Source: CBDDRG01 sp965232975
GTDB lineage: Bacteria; Pseudomonadota; Gammaproteobacteria; Pseudomonadales; Porticoccaceae
Direction: 5' to 3'
Length of the DNA: 16,738 nt
Assembly: GCA_965232975.1 (NCBI GenBank)
Contig: CBDDRG010000206.1
Span: 1 to 16,738 of the forward strand
How positions within the stretch are numbered: position 1 is the stretch's first letter; each line of letters opens with the position of its first letter. The notes below the pieces were generated by a model. The model was given only the letters and a program-made list of their open reading frames with translations. It had not been told where the DNA came from and ran no database searches. The position numbers and the translations under genes are program-made. Below, in pieces: positions 1-9,752 of this stretch.

Positions 1-65
1 GGGCACCGCGCGGAGTTGCGGGGCCTACTCGAAGTGCGGGCCAGAGCACTGGTCTCAGCGCACGG

Positions 66-827
66 TCAGAGTGCCGGCCACAGCCCGCCAGACACCGGCA
101 GCGTGACGCCGGTGACATAGCTGGATTCGTCGTTGCTGAAAAACAGCGCGGCATTGGCGATGTCGAGGGGCTCGCCCATGCGCTTCATCAGGTTCTTTTT
201 CTCGAACTCGCGGGCGACGTCCTCGCCGACATCGCGCAGGGCCAGCGTGCGAATGATGCCGGGCGCGATGCAGTTGACGTTGATGTGGGGCGCCAGTTCC
301 TCGGCCAGGCTGCGGGTCAGCGAGGTGACGCCGGCCTTGGCCGCGCCGTAGTCGGCGTGGCCGGCGGCGCCGGCGTATTCCACCGAGGACACGTTGACGA
401 TCTTGCCCCATTTGCGTTCGAGCATGCCCGGCGCGAGCTTGCGCACCAGATGGAAGATGCCTTTCAGGTTGACGCGGAAGCAGCCGTCCCAGCGCTCTTC
501 CGACAGTTCCAGCACGGGCGTGTATTTGGCGTCGATGAACAGCCCGCCGACGACGTTGATAAGCACATCGACGCGGTCGAAATGCTCGCGGGCGGACGCC
601 AGCAGCTCGTCCACCTCGGATTCGACCAATACGCTGGCGCGGTGGGCGTGCACCTTGGCGCCGCGCGCGAGCAGCGGGGTGATCTCCTCGACTGCGGCTT
701 CCAGACGGCGGCCGGAGATATCGGTGATGATCAGGGACGCGCCCTCTTCGGCGAAGCGCTTGGCGACGCCCAGACCCATGGGGCCGGCGGCGCCGGTAAC
801 CAGGGCTACTTTATTTGCAAGTCTCAT
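66..827 (-). CDS. SDR-family NAD(P)-dependent oxidoreductase
   Basis: This is a 253-residue classical short-chain dehydrogenase/reductase, the usual family length, predicted to be a cytosolic NAD(P)(H)-dependent alcohol or ketone oxidoreductase. The Rossmann nucleotide loop TGAAGPMGLG is at residues 11-20. The structural Asn is N91, in NVVG where most members have NNAG. N120, S147/S148 and the YGAAK motif (Y160, K164) complete the catalytic set. The CIAPG segment near residue 189 matches the usual PG turn after strand 6. Acidic D36 at the end of strand 2 suggests NAD(H) rather than NADP(H), which is an inference. The ATG is preceded by GAGGAA at good spacing. It lies 124 bp downstream of the VOC gene on the same strand and near a divergent fatty-acid oxidation gene, so the substrate may be an acyl or hydroxyacyl compound. 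The substrate cannot be read from sequence. Confidence 0.93.
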   Translation of the reverse strand: MRLANKVALVTGAAGPMGLGVAKRFAEEGASLIITDISGRRLEAAVEEITPLLARGAKVHAHRASVLVESEVDELLASAREHFDRVDVLINVVGGLFIDAKYTPVLELSEERWDGCFRVNLKGIFHLVRKLAPGMLERKWGKIVNVSSVEYAGAAGHADYGAAKAGVTSLTRSLAEELAPHINVNCIAPGIIRTLALRDVGEDVAREFEKKNLMKRMGEPLDIANAALFFSNDESSYVTGVTLPVSGGLWPAL

Positions 828-869
828 GTGTTTCCTCGGTGGTAGTGATGAATGGATGATGAAACGGGA

Positions 870-894
870 ACGGGGCCGCGGCCGCGAGCCCCGT
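870..894 (-). terminator. GC-rich hairpin between VOC and SDR genes
   Basis: Seven-base arms (ACGGGGC and GCCCCGT) enclose an 11-base loop that is itself a CGCGGCCGCG palindrome. It lies in the 124-bp gap between the two minus-strand genes. There is no proper T-tract, only scattered T residues on the minus strand, so it may be an attenuator, an RNA-stabilising hairpin, or chance in GC-rich DNA. I see nothing else in this gap. Confidence 0.3.
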
Positions 895-951
895 CAAACG
901 GACATGCCCCGCCTCACGGGCGGCGGGCGTGGAATTTCACTCAGGGCGGCG

Positions 952-1461
952 TCAACCCCCGGCCGCTTTGAGTTTGGCGCGATAGGCCTTGACCTGCTCC
1001 AGCGCGGGCAGCTCGATGAGCTCGATCATGATGCCGTCCGGATCTTCGAAGATCACCGCGCGGATCTCGCCGTAACCCTTGAGTTCCAGCGTGGTCGGCT
1101 CCTCGGCCCAGAACTGGATGCCGTGGCCACGCAACCGGGTACACACGGCGTCGAGCTCTTCGCCGCGCACCTCGAAGGACAGCAGGAATACGCCGGGATC
1201 GCCGGGGCGTTTGGGCGGCGTGGCGGCCGCCGGCGGCGAAAACTCGATCAGCTCGACCTCGCCGACCATGCTGCCGCCCTGTTGCAGAATCACCGAGCGC
1301 GCGCTGGTGCCGGGTTTGAGCTTGAGCAGCTTCTGCATCACGTTGCCGCCCAGCGGCATGTCGAGGGTCTTGTGAAAGCCGAGGATGTCCTCGTAGAAGC
1401 GGATGGATTTTTCGAGATCGCGCACGCTGAGCGCGACATGGTGGACTTCGCTGATGGCCAT
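952..1461 (-). CDS. VOC (glyoxalase/dioxygenase fold) family protein
   Basis: A 169-residue protein of the vicinal oxygen chelate superfamily, which includes glyoxalase I, methylmalonyl-CoA epimerase and extradiol dioxygenases. Two beta-alpha-beta-beta-beta modules are visible. The first opens with HHVALSVRDLEKSIRFYEDI (residues 7-26) and the second with a FLLSFEV strand near 92-98. The ending EDPDGIMIELIEL (139-151) is the standard family terminus. Likely metal ligands are H8, a Glu in ELIEF (about E70) and E147. The His usually found at the start of the second module appears to be Leu (about L93), so the metal site may be incomplete. GGAGG precedes the ATG at good distance. It is co-directional with the SDR gene and divergent from the hydratase/dehydrogenase gene. 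The reaction is unknown. Confidence 0.88.
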   Translation of the reverse strand: MAISEVHHVALSVRDLEKSIRFYEDILGFHKTLDMPLGGNVMQKLLKLKPGTSARSVILQQGGSMVGEVELIEFSPPAAATPPKRPGDPGVFLLSFEVRGEELDAVCTRLRGHGIQFWAEEPTTLELKGYGEIRAVIFEDPDGIMIELIELPALEQVKAYRAKLKAAGG

Positions 1462-1647
1462 GGTGCCTCCGGTCTTATGCTGTGGGCTTCAAGATGGTTG
1501 CGGATCAGGCCGGAATATACTTCATAACCCTGCCCCGGACACCGACCACGACGGTCGTTAGGGGCCGCGCGCGGAGCAATTGCTGCTAGACTTTGCGGCC
1601 GGTTGCGCCCGCCAATCCACTCAAAAAACCCCGCTACAGGAGCCGCC
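1462..1647. promoter_or_regulatory. Divergent intergenic control region
   Basis: This 186-bp gap separates the minus-strand VOC gene from the plus-strand hydratase/dehydrogenase gene, so it must hold promoters for both directions unless they lie farther out. A minus-strand TATATT (1519-1514) could be a -10 for the VOC gene, but I see no convincing -35 at 17 bp. An inverted repeat (CGACC at 1543-1547, GGTCG at 1553-1557, 5-base spacer, with a further partial match outside) is a candidate operator. Its regulator is unknown. A good ribosome site, AGGAG, at 1638-1642 fixes the plus-strand start at 1648. Confidence 0.35.
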
Positions 1648-3732
<2,085 letters not shown>

Positions 3733-4149
3733 GCCCGCGGCCGTAAACCGGTGCGGCGAGACCGGACGCGAGGCGCCGGGGGAGAGCTTTGCCGCACTCC
3801 TCACGACGCAGCACCAGCGCTGCTTTACTTGCGTTCGCCGCTGCGCCTGGTGCAGGGAAAATCACTCGCCGAGCATCTTGCGCCGATGCTCGCACCAAAC
3901 CGGAGCTTGGGCAAAACGCCGCCATGCAGCAGTTTCTGTTCTTATCCCCAGGCGCGGTTTTCGGTCATAATACTGCCGCCCGCGGCAACCCAGGCCGCTG
4001 CGTCAACGGACTCACCATTCAATTTGGCAATCTGGCAATTTGGCATCCTCGGCCGGCCCAATGCGATCGGATGAGGACGCGTTGGGCGACAGCGTCCGTG
4101 CAATGTCGCCGGACGCGATTGCCATCAGCGCGGGCCCGATATGATTTAA
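3733..4149. other. Intergenic region without a convincing gene
   Basis: No frame here looks like a real protein and I recognise no RNA. Small structures are present. A 7-bp-stem hairpin (3870-3876 with 3886-3892) has no T-tract. Three tandem 8-bp units, AATTTGGC, AATCTGGC and AATTTGGC, fill 4021-4044. A second hairpin is formed by GGACGC (4075-4080) and GCGTCC (4092-4097). A CATAAT near 3965 could be a -10, but its -35 is poor. It may be remnant DNA left by earlier insertions. Confidence 0.4.
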
Positions 4150-4290
4150 GAGCCTGCTCAAGTTCTCAATCAGGGTATGTAGGGCCAGGCAAAACTGACC
4201 GAGAAAGCGCAGCCTACCCGGCGTATGTGAGCATTTTGCGGCCAGTTTTAACGCCGCGATGCGCCCTTCAGCGAGATCGTGAACAGGCTC
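4150..4290. mobile_element. Short MITE-like element, 141 bp, TAA target duplication
   Basis: The left end GAGCCTGCTCAAGTTCTC (4150-4167) matches the reverse complement of the right end (4273-4290) at 15 of 18 positions. The element is flanked by a 3-bp direct repeat TAA (4147-4149 and 4291-4293). It is too short to encode a transposase, and the minus-strand reading frame through it shows no known domain. Ends of this shape with a 3-bp duplication resemble non-autonomous relatives of IS5-group elements. That assignment is inferred, not shown. It lies 83 bp before a second inverted-repeat element. Confidence 0.65.
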
Positions 4291-4373
4291 TAACAACGCC
4301 AATCAGACCCAACTCCCCGGAGCAGTCCCGAAAATTCGCGCTGTTGTAAGCAGGGCGCCGTTTCCGGTGTTTG

Positions 4374-4638
4374 GGGCCTGTTAACACTATCCGCACGGTG
4401 GCGTTGCTGCCCCAAAAGCCGCCAGGCAAGGCGCGAGGAGCGAGGTTTGGTGACCCAGAATAAACGACGAGCAACGCCGCCTGGCGGCTTTTGGGGCGCA
4501 ACCCGAAGGGACGGGGCGCTGTCGCGGCCATCCGGCGTTGCGCCTCACTGCTGCACACCCGGCGCACTGCGCTCGGCGCGCCTTGGCTCGCCGCAACAGC
4601 GCCTCCGTCGCAACTGCGCGGATAGTGTTAACAGGCCC
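4374..4638. mobile_element. MITE-like element, 265 bp, perfect 21-bp terminal inverted repeats
   Basis: The first 21 bases (4374-4394, starting GGGCCTGTTAACACTATCC) are the exact reverse complement of the last 21 (4618-4638). Inside, a second 19-bp perfect inverted pair (4409-4427 and 4479-4497, GCCCCAAAAGCCGCCAGGC on the left) flanks a 51-base loop and could form a strong hairpin. No open frame resembles a transposase. No clear target duplication is visible: the right flank gives CTAG if the last C is included, but the left flank reads TTGG. The right end stops 24 bp before the ATG of the adhesin gene, so that gene's leader, and perhaps its promoter, comes from this element. Confidence 0.75.
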
Positions 4639-4662
4639 TAGTTCAAGCGGAGTCCATCACTG

Positions 4663-7600
4663 ATGAAGAACCCCAGCTCCCGCGCTGCCAGCGCCGTCGG
4701 CGTTCGCCAAACCGCGTTGGTGTCAGCCATCGCCGGGACCGTGGCGGTAATCGCAGCGCATGCGGTGGCCGATTCCATACCCACCAATGTCGAAGTGGGC
4801 GGTGGCGTCAGCGACGACCACGCGGTGCTGATAACTCGGGTGCTGCGGCCCTTCAGCCAAACCGACCTGACGCTGTGGTATGGCGATGCGCGCTGGAACC
4901 AGGATTTCGATGCTTCCACCAACGAGACCAACCTCGGCGTCGGCTATCGCCGCCTGAGTGACGACTACGGCCGCATCTGGGGCGGATATCTGGCCTGGGA
5001 CTACGTCAATTCCGACTTCAACGAAAACTACAGCCTGACCACGCTGGGCTTCGAAATGCTCAGCCTGACCTGGGATTTCCGCGCCAACGCCCATATCGCG
5101 CTCGACAACTCAAAAGTCGTCGACGTCGCGCCACTGATGCAGAACGGCCAGTTTGCGGGCACCCGGCTCGAAGTTGACAGCGCCGTGCTGCACGAAGAGG
5201 CGCTGACCGGGGTTGAGGCCGAAATCGGCCGCGCACTGCCGACCGGCGATTTCCCCGGCGAACTGCGCCTCTATGTCGGCGCGCACCGGTACCAGGGTGA
5301 TATCGCGCCGTCCAACACCGGATATTTCGCGCGCACCGAGTATCACCCCACCCAGAATTTCACGCTCGGCCTGCGCCACGACGCCGAGAGCGGCGAATAC
5401 CCGGATCAGACCCGCTTCGAAGTTCGCTACTCCTTCGGCTATACCTCCAGCAGCAAGCCGCGCACCCTGGACTACCGCATGTGGGAATTCCACGACCGCG
5501 GCACCGGTGCCAAGCTGAGTTCGGAGCTGCCGGCGGCGGAGATGACCGAGCGCGGCCGCCTGGTGATCGCCGACAATGTGGTGCATATCGACAATACCGC
5601 GGCCGCGGGTGGTGACGGCTCGTTCGAGCGCCCCTACAACTCCTTTGCCAGCTGTGCCGCCGGCCGCTGCAACGATGGCGACAGCGGCGCCAATGCGCGC
5701 GACCGCGCGACGGGCGAGCTGGTCTATGTCCACGCCGGCGATGGCAGCGCCAGCGGCTACAACACTCCAGTGGCACTCGAAGCGCGCCAGCGCCTGATCG
5801 GCCAGGGTTACAACCTTGCCGGCATTGGCGGCGACGCCGCGCCCAAGATCATGGTGGCCGGCAACGCCATCAAACTGGCGCAGGACAACGAAGTCGCCGG
5901 GTTCAATATCAACGCCAGCGGCGATGGCATCTATGGCCCGGGGCTGCCCGGCGCCTACAGCATCCACGACAACCAAATCGTCGCGGGCGGGCGCGGTATC
6001 GCCTTCACCTCGTTCGCGCTCGCGGACAACACCGCCAACGCGTTCTCCGCGGACATTCGCAACAACCAGATCAGAGCCGGCGATACGGCCATTTTCCTTG
6101 CCGATACCGGCGCCACCGGTAGCCGCGCACGGCTGACCCGCGGTATCACCATCGCCGATAATGAACTGACCGCCGGGGCGGCGGGGCAAGGCACGGGCAT
6201 CGCCATCGGCGGTATCACGGCGACCGGTGGTGCCCAGGTCGACGACCGGATCGCGATCTCCGACAACGTCATTACCTCGTTCAAGGATGGCGTCGTCGTC
6301 GGCAATATCGGCGCCAGCGGCGCGGGCTCGACTCTCACCCGCGACCTGACCATCACGGCCAATACCCTCGATGTACCCGGGCGCGGCATCGCGCTCGGCA
6401 GCACCGCCGCGCAAGCCGGTGGCCAGGTCACCGACCGCGTCGGCATCGACCACAACCTGGCCGGCAGCCTCGGCGGCAATCTCAGCTACGGCGCCGCGCT
6501 CGCCGACGGTAAGAGTTCTACGGCCGACGACGCCGCAGGCTCAAGACTCTCTCGGCGTCTGACCATTGCCGACAACACCTTGCGATCGCCAACCGCGGCC
6601 AACGCCGGCCTGACCACCGGCACCGTCGCCAGCAGTGCCGGCGGGGCGATCGAAGACCAAATCGAGGTGCGGGGCAATACCATCGGAGCGGCCGGGGATG
6701 GCATCGTCATCGGCGCCAACAGCGCCAACAGCAGGGATTCGAGCACCGGGCAGACACTGAACATCGCCGACAACACCATAGCGGCTGGCGCGCGCGGGAT
6801 AGCGCTGGGTGCAGATACCGCCAGCGCCGGCGGCACCCTGATTTCCACCGTCAATATCACCCACAACAACCGCGCCGCCGACATCCTGGGCACCAGCGTT
6901 CATATCGGCGCCTTGCGCGCCGATGGCGAGGCGGTGGACATAGACGTGATCGACCCCAATACCGGCGATGAGAAGGATTTCTACACCGGATCGCGGATTG
7001 TGCGCAACGTCACCCTGGACGACAACAGCCTTAAAGCAAACGCGGGCGCGGTCCTCCAGGCCGACACGGTCACCGCCAGCGGCGGGGGCAAGGTTAGCGA
7101 TACGCTGACCGTTACCGACAACGATATCGCCGCCGGTGCTGGCGACGGCGTTGCGCTTGGCGCCCTGGCGGCGAGCCAGGCGCGCTCCGGCATAGTGCAG
7201 ACCGTCGATATCAAGGATAACCAGATCACCGCGGGCAACCGCGGTGTGGCCGGCGCCGGCAGCTCCGCGGTCGGCGGCGGCGGCATCTCTACCCTCACCA
7301 CGATCACCGGCAACACCCTGACCACCGGGGGTAGCGGTGTCCACTACGGCGTCGCCGCGGGAACGGGCGCCCCGCCACCCGATCCCAGGGCCATACCCGC
7401 GCCCGACGTCTCCTCGATGGTGCGCGGCGTCACGGTCGCCGACAACACCATCGTCACCAACAACGCCAGCGGGGCCGCGGTACAGATCGACGGCGCCAAT
7501 ATCAGTGCAGGCGCGGTGGGCACCGATTCGACAAACATAGCCCGCAACCAGATCACCACGGCCGGCGATGGCATCGCGATCGGCGCTAGCACGGCCAGCG

Positions 7601-8256
7601 GCAAGGATTCCGCGCTGACCCGCATCGATACCCTCTCCACCAATACGATCGATGCCGATCGGCGCGGCGTGGTCGTCGACCGGATAGCGGCCGAGGACGG
7701 CGCGGAGACGATCCATACCATCAGACTCGATGGCAACAACATCGATGCCCAGGGCGCCGGCATCGGCCTGCAGGGCGCTGCGGCCGCCGGCGCGGCCAAC
7801 ACCACCACCAGCGCCCGCTTGACGCGTACCGCCACCCTCACCAACAACACCGTCAACACTGCCAGCCCGGGTATCGCGGTGCTCGCCACCGATGCCGGCG
7901 ACGGCGGCATCGTCACCGACACGCTGGTGATCACCGGCAACACCATCACCGTAGCCAACGGCGCAGCCGCCGTGGGCGTCGGCGGCAGCGCCACCGGGGT
8001 CGGGTCGGCGCAGACCATCACTTTCAACAACAATACCGTTGGCGGCGCCGCCAACGGCATCACGATTGTCAACGGCGGGGCGCTGGTGCAGCAATCGACG
8101 CTTTCGGGCAACCGCGTGTCGGCGACGAACACGGGCGTGGTGCTGAATGGCACTGCCACCCAGACCACCACGCTGACCACCAACACCATCACCGCCCCCA
8201 CTGAGGTCGACAATGTCGGCGCCGGCACCTGCACCAAGGATGGGGGATCCTGCTGA
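4663..8256 (+). CDS. Inverse autotransporter adhesin with beta-helix repeat passenger
   Basis: A 1197-residue intimin/invasin-like outer-membrane protein. Residues 1-36 form a long signal peptide, with predicted cleavage after AVA. Residues about 43-262 are an inverse-autotransporter barrel, shown by alternating aromatic strands such as LTLWYGDARW, NLGVGYRRL, RIWGGYLAWDY and RFEVRYSFGY. A linker carries HIDNTAAAGGDGSFERPYNS (309-328), typical between barrel and passenger. Residues about 431-1180 hold some 23 Asn-rich repeats with cores like ITIADNELTAG and GIAIG, predicted to be a right-handed parallel beta-helix. I see no Ig-like or C-type lectin tip. Cysteine pairs occur at 331/336 and 1190/1197. 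The barrel should export the passenger to the cell surface for adhesion or biofilm; the ligand is unknown. GGAG lies ten bases before the ATG. The gene stands alone, between a MITE-like element and a convergent hairpin. Confidence 0.9.
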   Translation: MKNPSSRAASAVGVRQTALVSAIAGTVAVIAAHAVADSIPTNVEVGGGVSDDHAVLITRVLRPFSQTDLTLWYGDARWNQDFDASTNETNLGVGYRRLSDDYGRIWGGYLAWDYVNSDFNENYSLTTLGFEMLSLTWDFRANAHIALDNSKVVDVAPLMQNGQFAGTRLEVDSAVLHEEALTGVEAEIGRALPTGDFPGELRLYVGAHRYQGDIAPSNTGYFARTEYHPTQNFTLGLRHDAESGEYPDQTRFEVRYSFGYTSSSKPRTLDYRMWEFHDRGTGAKLSSELPAAEMTERGRLVIADNVVHIDNTAAAGGDGSFERPYNSFASCAAGRCNDGDSGANARDRATGELVYVHAGDGSASGYNTPVALEARQRLIGQGYNLAGIGGDAAPKIMVAGNAIKLAQDNEVAGFNINASGDGIYGPGLPGAYSIHDNQIVAGGRGIAFTSFALADNTANAFSADIRNNQIRAGDTAIFLADTGATGSRARLTRGITIADNELTAGAAGQGTGIAIGGITATGGAQVDDRIAISDNVITSFKDGVVVGNIGASGAGSTLTRDLTITANTLDVPGRGIALGSTAAQAGGQVTDRVGIDHNLAGSLGGNLSYGAALADGKSSTADDAAGSRLSRRLTIADNTLRSPTAANAGLTTGTVASSAGGAIEDQIEVRGNTIGAAGDGIVIGANSANSRDSSTGQTLNIADNTIAAGARGIALGADTASAGGTLISTVNITHNNRAADILGTSVHIGALRADGEAVDIDVIDPNTGDEKDFYTGSRIVRNVTLDDNSLKANAGAVLQADTVTASGGGKVSDTLTVTDNDIAAGAGDGVALGALAASQARSGIVQTVDIKDNQITAGNRGVAGAGSSAVGGGGISTLTTITGNTLTTGGSGVHYGVAAGTGAPPPDPRAIPAPDVSSMVRGVTVADNTIVTNNASGAAVQIDGANISAGAVGTDSTNIARNQITTAGDGIAIGASTASGKDSALTRIDTLSTNTIDADRRGVVVDRIAAEDGAETIHTIRLDGNNIDAQGAGIGLQGAAAAGAANTTTSARLTRTATLTNNTVNTASPGIAVLATDAGDGGIVTDTLVITGNTITVANGAAAVGVGGSATGVGSAQTITFNNNTVGGAANGITIVNGGALVQQSTLSGNRVSATNTGVVLNGTATQTTTLTTNTITAPTEVDNVGAGTCTKDGGSC
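5953..8202 (+). repeat. Coding repeats of the adhesin passenger
   Basis: About 23 degenerate repeats, mostly 30-35 residues each, centred on an Asn turn (ADNELT, SDNVIT, ADNTIA, TGNTIT) followed by a GIAIG-like strand. Several contain insertions, for example after residue 610 and in the segments carrying DPNTGDEKDF and APPPDPRAIP. Boundaries between repeats alternate. One class ends in a Ser-rich stretch plus Arg (RLTR at 490-493, TLTR at 557-560, RLSR at 628-631). The other ends GG-x-V/I-x-D (QVDD to 528, QVTD to 591, AIED to 665). The DNA copies are diverged, so the array is old rather than freshly expanded. Confidence 0.8.
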
Positions 8257-8257
8257 G

Positions 8258-8292
8258 CGCGGGCAGCTCCGCTTGAGTCAGAGCTGCCCGCG
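8258..8292. terminator. Bidirectional hairpin between convergent genes
   Basis: A perfect 12-bp stem (CGCGGGCAGCTC at 8258-8269, GAGCTGCCCGCG at 8281-8292) with an 11-base loop starts two bases after the adhesin stop codon. It lies 38 bp beyond the stop of the convergent UDP-glucose dehydrogenase gene. Position and strength fit a shared terminator. Neither strand has a T-tract after the stem, so it is not a textbook intrinsic terminator and may act as an RNA end-protecting hairpin. Confidence 0.6.
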
Positions 8293-8330
8293 GCGCGGGG
8301 ATGCTCCACTCGATGTGTTCGGTGTTTCCG

Positions 8331-9671
8331 TTAGAGCCGCTGCAGGGAGTCGGCGCGGCCGATAGCGTAGTAGCTGAGGCCCGCCGCGCGCACGCGCTCG
8401 GGATCGTAGAGATTGCGACCGTCCACCAGCACCGGGTAGTTGAGCTGCCGTTTCAACCAGGCGAAGTCCAGGGTGCGGAATTGTTTCCACTCGGTGCAGA
8501 TCACCAGGGCGTCGGCACCGGCGACCGCGGCTTCGCGGTTCGGCGCCAGTTCCAGATCGGCGCGCCCGCCATAGAGTCGGGCCGCCTCCGCCAGCGCCTG
8601 GGGATCGAAGGCGCGCACGCGGGCGCCGGCCGCCCATAGCGCTTCCATCAGCACCCGGCTCGGCGCTTCGCGCATGTCGTCGGTATCCGGTTTGAACGCG
8701 AGCCCCCACAGCGCGACGCACTTGCCGCGCAAATCGCCGGCGAAGGCGCGCGCGAGCTTGGCAAACAGGACGCCCTGCTGGCGCTGGTTGACCGCCTCCA
8801 CCGCCTGCAACAGCTGCGCGTCGTAACCCACCGCAGCCGCGGTGCGGGCGAGCGCCCGGACATCCTTGGGAAAACAGGAGCCGCCGTAGCCGCAGCCGGG
8901 ATAGATGAAGTGGAAGCCGATACGCGGATCCGAGCCCATGCCGAGGCGAACCTGCTCGATGTCTGCACCCAGGCGCTCGGCCAGATTCGCCATCTCGTTC
9001 ATCAGCGTGATCTTGGTGGCGAGCATGGCGTTGGCGGCGTACTTGGTCAGCTCCGCCGAGCGCGCATCCATGAACATCAGCTTGTCGTGGTTGCGCGTGT
9101 AGGGCGCATAGCACTCGCGCATCAGCGCGCGCACGCGTTCGGCATCGGTACCGACGATGATGCGGGCGGCGCGGGTGAAATCCTCGATCGCGGCGCCCTC
9201 CTTCAGGAATTCCGGATTCGAGCACACATCGAATGCCAGTTCGCGACCGCGCGCCGCGAGGGCGGCGGCGACGCTCGCACCCACCCGGTCGGCAGTGCCC
9301 ACCGGCACCGTCGATTTGTTGACCACCAGCCGATAGTCCTCCATCAAGCTGCCGATGGTGGCGGCAACCGCGAGCACCTGGCTGAGGTCGGCCGCGCCGT
9401 CGGCAGCCGGCGGGGTGCCGACGGCAATGAACTGGAGAGTGCCAAAAGCCACCGCCGCCGCCGGATCGGCAGTAAAGCCGAGCCGGCCGGCGCTGACATT
9501 GGCGGCGACCAGGCCCGCCAGCCCCGGCTCGTAGACCGGCACCTGACCGCGTCGGAGGGCGTCAATCCGGGCCTGATCCCGGTCCATGCAGAGGACATGG
9601 TGGCCGACGTCGGCGAGGCAGGCGCCGGTGACCAACCCCACATAACCGGTGCCGAAAATCGCAATATTCAC
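8331..9671 (-). CDS. ugd: UDP-glucose 6-dehydrogenase
   Basis: A 446-residue member of the UDP-glucose/GDP-mannose dehydrogenase family. It oxidises UDP-glucose twice with NAD+ to UDP-glucuronate, a precursor of capsule, exopolysaccharide and LPS sugars. The NAD-binding GTGYVG is at residues 7-12. NKSTVPVGT (118-126), NPEFLKEGAAIEDF (152-165), the ELTKYAANAMLATK helix with K210 and N214, and GYGGSCFPKD with the catalytic thiol C266 are all intact. KPDTDDMREAPS near the C-terminal domain is also typical. The UDP-ManNAc and GDP-mannose branches are less likely given NPEFLKEG. The start is GTG, supported by GGAG seven bases upstream. It is the last gene of a minus-strand series, 81 bp after the DUF1285 gene. 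No other polysaccharide gene is in the window. Confidence 0.95.
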   Translation of the reverse strand: MNIAIFGTGYVGLVTGACLADVGHHVLCMDRDQARIDALRRGQVPVYEPGLAGLVAANVSAGRLGFTADPAAAVAFGTLQFIAVGTPPAADGAADLSQVLAVAATIGSLMEDYRLVVNKSTVPVGTADRVGASVAAALAARGRELAFDVCSNPEFLKEGAAIEDFTRAARIIVGTDAERVRALMRECYAPYTRNHDKLMFMDARSAELTKYAANAMLATKITLMNEMANLAERLGADIEQVRLGMGSDPRIGFHFIYPGCGYGGSCFPKDVRALARTAAAVGYDAQLLQAVEAVNQRQQGVLFAKLARAFAGDLRGKCVALWGLAFKPDTDDMREAPSRVLMEALWAAGARVRAFDPQALAEAARLYGGRADLELAPNREAAVAGADALVICTEWKQFRTLDFAWLKRQLNYPVLVDGRNLYDPERVRAAGLSYYAIGRADSLQRL

Positions 9672-9752
9672 AGCAACTCCATTGGGCCAGGCGCGAAAAG
9701 TCGCAGCGACTGTGGGCCGAACCGATCATCCGTTCAAACCCGACCGCAGTCG

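Noticed and set aside
1603..1647. Upstream TTG start for the hydratase/dehydrogenase
   Set aside because: The ATG at 1648 has AGGAG at ideal spacing, and the extra 15 residues lie before the crotonase fold.
4012..4302. Minus-strand 96-codon frame over the first small element
   Set aside because: It follows the element sequence through its inverted repeat and matches no transposase or other family I recognise.
6541..8094. Long minus-strand open frame (about 517 codons) opposite the adhesin repeats, and a similar one at 5110-6453
   Set aside because: It is the antisense of a repetitive GC-rich gene. It is Gly/Ala/Asp-rich with no domain or ribosome site, while the plus strand has a signal peptide, a barrel and clear repeats.
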